NCBI GenBank assembly: GCA_001586965.3
Contig: LUCW03001672.1
Location: 1 to 60,495, forward strand
Source: Sphaeroforma sirkka
Lineage: Eukaryota > Opisthokonta > Ichthyosporea > Ichthyophonida
Direction: 5' to 3'
Length of the DNA stretch: 60,495 bases
Shown: positions 52,210 through 60,495 of the stretch, one piece after another
Numbering within the stretch: the stretch's first letter is position 1
Layout of the letters: each line of letters starts with the position of its first letter
Notes under the pieces: model-generated
The model's database searches: none
The model's input: the letters and a program-made list of their open reading frames with translations, nothing else
Told to the model about the DNA's origin: nothing
Translations under genes and position numbers: made by a program

Positions 52210-53437
52210 ATGGAACTAGCTAAGGCCATGGATCAAAGACTCAAAACTCTAAGAGAAACTGCAGCTCGCACTCAACTACTTAAAGCGCTGCTTAAAGAAC
52301 AGCCAGGAGTTGCGAAACAACTGAAGAAGATACTTCAACAATCCAATGTTGTCAATTATGTATCTCAGGACTCTACCCCTCCTGATACTGAGGTTGCCCC
52401 TTTCCAACAGGACTATGGTTCATCCAGCCAGCGTTACGCAGAATCTGACTGACTTAGAGGAGCTCGAAAGTAGAGTTAAAATTATACATAATTTAACGCA
52501 TCGAGCATATGAGCATACTTATAAAATGGCTATTCGTGCAGGGCTTGATCACCTGGCGCTGAAAGAAACCATACGTGAAGTATACCGACGCTGTGCACTT
52601 GATTGTGAAAAGAACCAGATCAAGCGATACGGTTGGGCACCCTAAAAGTGTGACAGAAGACCAACCGATGCGCCGAGTCATAGTCGATTTGGTTAAACTC
52701 CCGCGATCCGGGCAAGCATACTGGCGATATATATCTGTCATTTTCTTATGTGGCTTCGGGCTATAACTTGCTTTATGCAATACCGAACAAACGTCCACAA
52801 ACAGTGGCAGAATTATGCTATCACGTCTTTAATGACTTCGGTTTCCCCCCCGAGTACTGTGTTCTGATAACGGTAGTGAGTTTTTGTACCACCGACGTAA
52901 TGGAGCGCACTTATACTCGTATCAGGCATGACCCATAGGCGTGGTGTTCCTTACAAACCTCAAACGCAGGGGTGCAAATGAGACACGTCATAGAGAACTT
53001 AAGAAACTCTTGCGTACCGCACTAGACGACGTTGAGGATATGTGGCCTTATCATTTGAAATGGGTTCAGACTCAAATGAATAACTGCATGAATCCTCAAA
53101 CTGGAACACTCCCGTTTCACTATTTCTTTGGCCGCTATAGTGAATTACAAGCAACGTTTGATAAAACTGCGCCCGAGAAACACGCTACCCCGTGGCTACA
53201 AAGATCGAGCATATGCAGAACGTTGTTTACCCCTGTTTACTCGAGCACAAGAATCGCGTCCTACTTAAAGCGTATGACCGATGGAATAACACTAAGAACA
53301 TTGTTCAGTTCAAAGTCGGCGATTACGTTAACATTATAAATCGAAACGCCAACGTTACCGAAACTCTCTTCTAAGACGATAGGACCTTTTTTTGTTATTT
53401 CTACCATGATGATGAGAAAGAGTGATACTTACGCAAA
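52210..53437 (+). pseudogene. Family A integrase, good-quality copy
   Basis: From MELAKAMDQRLKTLRE the sequence again resembles the other copies closely. 52346-52645: zinc domain (HRAYEHTYKM; CALDCEKN with an inserted codon). 52575-52938: MRRVIVDLVKLP, SGYNLLYAIPNKRPQT. 52941-53339 and 53192-53374: DETRHRELKKLL-like Glu region (as NETRHRELKKLL), FHYFFGRYSELQATFD, FKVGDYVNIINRN. Frames shift about six times. Confidence 0.82.
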
Positions 53438-53971
53438 GTGAATAACATTGATGGTACTAGCGCAACCAATCTAGGCACTCACCGTATCCCTACCTCCGAA
53501 CTCTCATTCGCTCGCTCATTTGATTCTGATATACCAGTTATGGAGTCACAAGTCAAAGATATAATTGATAAAACATCCGAAGACGGTTACACTTACTACA
53601 AGACCCGTTTCATGGATGGGACAGTAGCTTGGCTAACCTCCGATGCATTTCGTGAATCTCGCGACTTTCTTCGTATCTTTAATAAGAAATGAAATAAGCG
53701 TTTACATAAGAACACACGAGATAAACGAAAAGGGTTTCCTCAGGTGACTACAAACCCTGACGGATCTGAAATTGCCTATTTGCCACCTACTTCCTACGTG
53801 ACTAAACTTTCTGATCTGCTTACCAACAGTGCAGAAAATTGTTCAAACTTACTTACTAATGAAGAACAGCCTTTGGCTAATACCTTACCAAATAATAAAC
53901 GTAAGGCGCCTACATCGGAAATGGTTACTGGACCAAATACTAAACGACATAGAGTACAACATGAGTCTTGA
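53438..53971 (+). pseudogene. Family A chromodomain-like tail, plus-strand copy
   Basis: 53438-53692 reads MESQVKDIIDKTSEDGYTYY, KTRFMDGTVAWLTSDAFRES, DFLRIFNKK in one frame. A stop (AAATGAAATAAG, where the other copy has TGG) interrupts, then 53744-53971 gives the basic tail to KRHRVQHES. It is followed by the 3' non-coding region and GCTACTGGGGGCTA before the LTR. Confidence 0.8.
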
Positions 53972-54096
53972 ACTCGTACATATAGGCACATACTTACTCG
54001 ATAAGTCATGACCGAAACCGTTTTACTTTGGTTTCGCTTTACCAACTAGATCGTATCTTAACGTACGTTCGTAGTTCTAAAAGCTACTGGGGGCTA

Positions 54097-54694
54097 TGTA
54101 GAAATACGGCCTCCGGTCAGTCTAAAATATCAAGATCGATTGAGATAATACATTGGTTTTATTTGTATTTTTAAATAATTTAGTACAAGCTCTTTTTTCC
54201 AATATTTCCAAAGTGTTCTAAATTCACTTTGATGGCTCCAATAGCCTGAGTATTTGGTATGACTCATCTACTTGGACCTATTTGAGACATTAGTAGATGT
54301 AGGATATTATAAACTAAATTTTATAATCTCCGAACTACTACTTATAGATTTTGGTCCTCCCGCCAATCTCCAAAATCCAATAAGTCTTTTCTTTTTTTTT
54401 AACTTTTCTTCAGATGGAACTTTATTTATATCAGCTAATGTATTAACGTGACTTACGTTATTATGTCTATTTACAAATTAGGCAAGTGGTCATGAACACT
54501 TAGTACTTCTAGTGAAAATTATTCAATAACGAACAGCTAGAGGTACGCCCCTGTGTGATCGAGGATATTTAGGCTCTTAACAAGAGGCAGTCCCGATCAT
54601 TCTTACACAAGCTACCACTGCTAAATCCTAACTGACTAAATTGTATTTTAGTTTAATATAGTTTGAAACCTAGTAATTTCCATCGAAGTTTACA
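54097..54694 (+). mobile_element. Family A LTR, complete (598 bp), 3' LTR of the plus-strand copy
   Basis: TGTAGAAATACGG to AAGTTTACA. The right flank starts GTGGATTGTGG and is not retroelement sequence, so this is the true outer edge of the retroelement cluster. Confidence 0.95.
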
Positions 54695-57600
54695 GTGGAT
54701 TGTGGTTGGAACGAGCTTGGGCCGGGGTTTGTAAAGCATATGTGGATGCTTGACAAAGTGTGGGTTTTATAGTAAACGTGGTATCCACCACGTTGTCAAA
54801 AATAACTATGGAGGTAGAGCGGTAAGAGAGTTGACATGCTGGACGAGAAGAATGAAACTTCAATTCAAAGCCGTGATCTTGGAGACAATTCTGGCATCCC
54901 AACGATCATAGTTGTCACCTTGTAGTGAAAAGGCAAGTCCATTTAATGCGATTGGAGCCGGAGGCTGAGTCGTCTTGTGAGCCGAGCATGATACGAAAGT
55001 AAATGGACCTTAAAAAAGAGAGCCCATAACTTAATAACGCTTATAACTTTGTACCCTAAATGACTAAAAGTTTATTTAATATTTTCTGTATAATATATAC
55101 TGAAACGAACGATTAGTTATAAGTGCAAATTTGAATATTATGCGTATCTTAGAAATAGAGAATAATAAGGTAACTAGGCGATGTGAGAAAAACTTGGTTA
55201 AAGTTTCTTATAATCCAAGTTGATGATCAATCACGCTTGAAATATTTATGTACATATTTAAGACTACCATATATAAAACCACACAGTCATAACTCATACA
55301 TATTTACATCTTTTTTTTTTGTTAGTACTGGCTTACTGCTCACCTTCATTGCGAGTTCTCACTAGTTCAGACTTCTGACTTCAGAAGTTCAGACTTCAGA
55401 CTTCAGAAGACCAGACTTCAGACTTCAGACTTCAGACACAAAAAAATCATATTTGAGATTTCAGAAGTTAAGATTTCAGAAATTGAGTTGCAGACGTCTT
55501 GAGACTTCAAAGTTCAAATTTTTCAAGAGTGAAGCATTTTCGTCCTCCTTGTTCTTCTTCATCCTAACAGCCAGATCTACCTTCGGCTCTTAGTCCGTCC
55601 CAGTATTTGTTCCATGAGACAATGACTAACCCACATATCCGCGACTGCACTTCTGCTGTATTCTATATTCATATTTTTTTGGTTGGAATGAGAGCTTTTA
55701 AGAAAGTACTCTGAGGGGGGGCTCTACAGGTTATTATTGGCCTATTTTACGAGTCCTTCCCTCTCGTATTATTCTCGCTACTACTGTGCCCAAGCCTACC
55801 CCTAGTGGTGGTTGGACCATACTCAACTATTACGGCACCAATATATAGTATCGACATCTGACTCACAGACTTCCACCTTACGGTGTCGCACTTCTATATA
55901 TCTCAGTAAAGTTCTGAATTATGACCTTGGCAATCTACAGCCAGAAATAGGCGGAACTGCCAACCCCAATCACATACATGCTCGAGGTTCTTGAACTGAA
56001 AGACACTGAATCCGACACAATTATGTACTGCAACACCGTTTCCGTGAAATAAAACCGCTGACGCGACAAAAAATCAAGCACTTTTAGATTTGCATCAAAT
56101 GTACAAATATAACAAGAGACACTGAGATCCTGTAATGAATACTATTTCACGTGTTCAAATAGATATTTGCATATAGTCACAAGAATGAATATGAAATTGC
56201 TAAACAATCACACGTGCACGTTGTAAATAAGAACTTTACTCACATTGTCAGATATTCAGCAGAATTTATTCTTGAAAATACTAGGTAAAGCTGATGTCGA
56301 CCCATACCTGCCGCACCACCCTTAATACCCTTTCCACTATTCTTCTAATTGACATAGAAATATCACATCAACAGACATCGCAGCCTAACATGCCTTTTTT
56401 TATCCAGTAACGTACAGACACCATGGTTGAAGCATTATTTGCACTTGGACAAATACTGTTTATGCTGGATCGTTGTGCTCGAAGAATGGTGGCTGATGTG
56501 GGGCGACTATATTGATATCGATTACATGCCTTACTCCATTCAAAAAAATTCAACCCCAACACACTCCAATAGTATGCAGCCACTGTCTCCTACGCTACGG
56601 CCTCTACATTTAACAAAAAATACCGCACACAGAAAACGTCCGTCTACTTGTTTAGGCACTCTCCGTAGTCTTGAATATTGTAGACAGACATACAATAACT
56701 TTGTGTAATTTATCACGCCCTTTCAACCGCACTGCTTCATTGTTTCTCAATCTGGCTTTCCTATGTAACCCACAGGTACCCAAACAGTTAATTTCTGCAG
56801 CTCAAAACATTTGGAAGAGTGTGATAAAAAAGAATCATAGAAACATTGAAGTGTATGTCTCGCTCTATATATATCTCTCCCAAAATGCTGTGCCTATATA
56901 CAGTACATGACTATATACTCGACGTATTTCACGTCTACACCTTAACATCTAAAGCTACGCTTGGAATCGCTAACATTCAGAGGCATGTTTTGGTTATGTA
57001 TTGTCCGGTAGGTATCGATGTTCTTTTGGTGCACTTGGATTTGCATCCAACATGACGCGCCCACATTAGCTGTACATTGAAGCTGTACATTGAACCAGCT
57101 GGCAGCTTTCTTTATAAACTCTTTTTGAGCAGACTTTGATGCCCTCGTCCGTGTTCTCCTATTATTCGCCGGGGCCGCCCCGTTTGCCCTCATTTATTGC
57201 GACTGCACGACTGGCCAAACTATGGATGCTGCTTTACTGTCTTATGGTATCATGGTGTCAAACTCAAATTATTCCGATAGACATCAGCCCGCGAAATCTT
57301 TAAAGGACGACAGACAGGAAAATTTGGCTACAACAGTTATGTATATCATTCTTGACTAAGAATACCTATGATTAAATACAATGAAGAACGAAAGACCATC
57401 GACTGTGACATATGTATCACAAACTGACGTTGAGGTTGATGGCAATACTGAAATTCAACCCAAACAGAAAAGACTGAATATAGCTGCCTAGGGCTACGGT
57501 ATTGTTCTAAAGTACTTTTGCAACAGATTTGATTAGCCATTTGGGGGGAATGTTTATCTCAAGACATTTGCCGCAATTCTGATATGATCATAGTAAACAC

Positions 57601-60495
57601 AAGTTGTGCATACATCTCGCTCGCCGCAACAAAGAAGAAACATACACGACCTGCATGATAACTCATCATCTGCGACAAGCCGCAGTGATACGGCAAATCA
57701 AGTAATAGTGGTTCCCTAATAAATCTGACCATTAGAACTTCCTCCCTATCAGTGGACAGTGGGCATGGATATCTTTGTACGGAGCTAGTTGAATGTAAAC
57801 GCGAAAGTTTGTAAAATCACAAATTACCATATCTCATATTAAAACTTGCACCGTTCATCAAAATTGTATTTGCCGCCATGCTAAGTTGACGGACCTGTGA
57901 GTACCGGAAATATCCGCTGCAAACCCCAAATAGAAACGGTGCAGCCAGACAGACAACGAGAGCTATTCGACACCCCTGGTAGCTGTCGGTTTTTTTGCTG
58001 ATGATTCACACTATTGATATTGGAACTTGTGTATGTGAGTGTGTGACTAGTGATGATTAGTTAACTTGTGATTGGGCAAAAAAAAAAGGCGGGTAGATTT
58101 TGGGACGATTGTGTCTAAAAGTCTGGTATGTGAGGGAATTGGATTGCGCCATTAGCAGGAATACGTTTGAAAAAAGTACAGTATTCAACTGATTGTGTTG
58201 ATGTCAAATTCAAGAAGGTTTGGAAAATTCATGATCTTTTAGTTTTGTTTTTGTGCAGACCTACTGCTGTGGAATTTTATTCACAGGCTCTTTAGTCTAT
58301 TGTTGAAGGTAGTTCATTCGAGCCAGGAATAACTTTCAAGATTCCCCATTCTGATTTAGCTGTCTGATGTGAGGGCTCAACGCCATTTTAGATCATACTG
58401 CCATGTCCAAAGTTAAATTTTACACACAGGCATCTGAGTCCAGTGTAGTACTTCGATCATTTCACATTTTAAAGTATTCCTTTTTTTTGCACGCCGAAAT
58501 GGTACGTCTTTCAAGGGAACAGAGTATCAAATCTTACATTTCAACTGTTTAAACCCCTCGTGGGATATAATTTATGGGATATACTTTAAGCAGCCGTTCA
58601 CATACATACATTTATACATACTTCCTTTAATTTGATTTTAGTATATACCGACACAGCCCAAGGTAGGGGACTAAACCAATGATTCGATACTTATACCAAA
58701 GAGTCACTATATTGGGCATTGTAAGGATTATAGAGGGTATACCTCTTTTAAATTATGAGCTCCTACCAGCAAATTATATTATTATATTGTCATTATATAG
58801 CGAGGTCGCATAAAAAAATACATATGAATCGAGAGTGATAGATAAGCATCAATAATCAACCGTAGGTATTAGCAACAAATGAAAACAATGATAAGACGTT
58901 AAAATCGCGATTGCGTCTTATGTTTGAGGACGGACGATTGCTTGTGGATCATTCACATTGGTATTTAACTGAGTGAGTAAAAAGAACATACTTACTCTAT
59001 CTGACTGCGCATGGGCATCTTTTGAGGTTCTTGCTATAATCGGAACACACATCATATCATAATGAGTACATGTGCAAACGGGTACATCCCCACATAATCA
59101 ATCTTCGTTTTAATCTTATCAAAGTATGCAATTACCATTTTGGTAAACCCCTTGTAGTGATTCACAATTTTAACTGTTTTGATTTTGACAATTAACAACC
59201 CAAGGTTGCTTGCCATCTTGTTTAATATTTGCGTTTCCGATTTTAATAATCTTGGTTGGTTCGTTTGACTTCAGACAGGTATGAAAGAAATTCCTGCCTC
59301 TTTCAACTGCGTGTGAAAAGTTTTTTTTGTCAAATACGCGCCATTATGGAGCTTTAGTACTTTCTGGATAAAAATGTTTTTCTGTATCTCTTCTTGGCGC
59401 CTCTAGTGGAAAAAGAATGTATTCAGTTTAGAATTTTCATACTCTTCATCTAATTTTAGGTCGTTGTTCACTTTGTGGCGCATTGTCCTTGCATTATCAC
59501 ATCTGTCTGTCAGCCAATTTCCACCGATCACTCAAATACATATAATTGCTTTGATTGCAGCTGTGCAGTCACTTCTTTCAGTCAGTCTGTGATGCAATTT
59601 CAAGATCCCAGTTCTATCACAGTATATCTTCTTGGGTAGTAGGTATTTTTTCAAGCATCCCAAACTCTAAACCTGTTTTTGCCTCATGTCAATGATATTG
59701 AAGATAATCAGTCAGGCCTGTCACAGCTAATAAAACCTGTCAGCGTGGTATATATTTTTTTTTTGAGTACTGTTTCTACGAGGTGTGGCTATGTTGGTCA
59801 CATCAAGGGATTCAAACATTTTTTTTCCTCATATCAGTGGCACCTGTAGTACCACAGCGTGGACTTACCCAAACTGTTCGGGTAAATTTCTGGGTGGATA
59901 TTCTTAACAGTGCATGCTTTGACACTAAATTATAAAAACTATAGTGTTAGCATATGATATAATTAATTTTTGGAAGTATATACATATTTCTATGTAGCTT
60001 TGGAAAAATAATCCATGTGCCTGTGTTTTTCCATTTGTACGGAATCGAAGACTCACTCAAACTATATATACCTTGGTCCGTGTAAGCTGAAAATACTTTG
60101 TATAATTTACAACTTCTAATATACTGTAATAGATATAAAAGACTTGGGTATGTTCCAAATACGTACTACTTTTAGAGGTGGGGGATTATGAGGATGAGAA
60201 GAAGTCAGGTAAATTTCTGTGGAAGCCAGATTGTATGTATACTATCCATTTATCATTGTCGGTTGACGAAACCATTATACCATGAATTTCTTAGTTTGTC
60301 AATTGTCAGAGTCCCTTTAAGGAACCCTTTTTTGCATTAATGACCGAAGTACCGAGAGTGATAGTTAGTATATAATATATTTTGTAGTGCATGCTTGCCT
60401 ATTCCTATGTAGCATTTTCAATAATGTAACTAGTGCCCCGGCACTTGTTCCATCTGTGTCGAATCAAAGGCTCATCAAGCTAGATGCACCTAATC
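54695..60495. other. AT-rich flank without recognised genes
   Basis: About 5.8 kb. No retroelement motifs and no convincing coding exon; the short frames (e.g. 56427-56708, 57193-56942 minus) show no recognised features. It contains a weak tRNA-like/SINE-like stretch (54810-54880), a heptamer microsatellite (55365-55437) and a pair of diverged repeats (59985, 60397). It could be intronic or intergenic. Confidence 0.6.
55365..55437. repeat. Heptamer microsatellite (ACTTCAG)n
   Basis: Repeats of ACTTCAG/GACTTCA with interruptions, continuing as degraded ATTTCAGAA units to ~55490. Confidence 0.9.

Noticed and set aside
56942..57193. Minus-strand basic frame starting MRANGAAPANNRRT
   Set aside because: Short, no recognised domain, no convincing splice sites on both sides; kept out of the gene list.

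Overview
This is eukaryotic nuclear DNA packed with broken long-terminal-repeat (LTR) retrotransposons of the Ty3/gypsy type. No bacterial operon structure, CRISPR array, rRNA or functional tRNA is visible. Long TA and CA microsatellites, one clean splice-bounded exon candidate (40526-40673) and AT-rich flanks would suit an animal genome, but the window alone does not settle the kingdom. No intact host gene was recognised.

Four element families are present. Family A has a 598 bp LTR (TGTAGAAATACGG at the start, AAGTTTACA at the end), gag with two zinc motifs, a protease with DPGA instead of DTGA, RT (YLDD), RNase H, a methyltransferase-like segment, integrase and a chromodomain-like tail. Family B has a ~1 kb LTR with minisatellites, gag with a C-x2-C-x9-H-x3-C zinc motif, a DTGA protease, RT (YIDD), RNase H, the same methyltransferase-like segment (NPPW), integrase with a GPY module, and a chromodomain. 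Family C is a diverged relative of B that has lost the RT core. Family D is a PR/RT/RNase H/integrase fragment always found antisense inside A-type units.

Layout: 1-1963, A relic (-). 1964-2255, B gag piece (-). 2256-7170, element B1 (+), cut by an A LTR at 7171. 7171-10619, A 5' LTR, gag, protease and start of RT (+). 10620-19179, a tandem array of near-identical chimeric units (A LTR, A gag start, antisense D). 19180-24814, element B2 (-), the best B copy. 24814-32191, the most complete A copy (+) and two LTR pieces. 32192-38292, element C (+). 38293-42154, low-copy DNA with minisatellites, microsatellites and two exon-like stretches. 42155-42808, the 3' end of a B element (-). 42809-48060, A LTR plus A internal region (-). 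48060-54694, a head-to-head A copy (+), very noisy up to ~52.2 kb. 54695-60495, AT-rich flank without a recognised gene.

Nesting gives an order of events: B inserted into D (19180), A inserted into B, and C abuts a truncated A LTR (32192). The two flanks of one A-in-B insertion, with a 4 bp target duplication CGCG, lie at 7170 and 42808 in opposite orientation, 35 kb apart. This means either a real inversion or an assembly join. Most gene-breaking differences between copies are homopolymer or single-base indels, and 48.2-52.2 kb looks like uncorrected long-read sequence, so some frameshifts may not be biological.

The most interesting biology is (1) the methyltransferase-like NPPW segment between RNase H and integrase, shared by A and B and partly by C; (2) an antisense tRNA-like unit with Pol III A and B boxes and a T-run terminator inside the A gag reading frame; and (3) the chimeric A/D tandem units, whose junction lies in that tRNA-like sequence.
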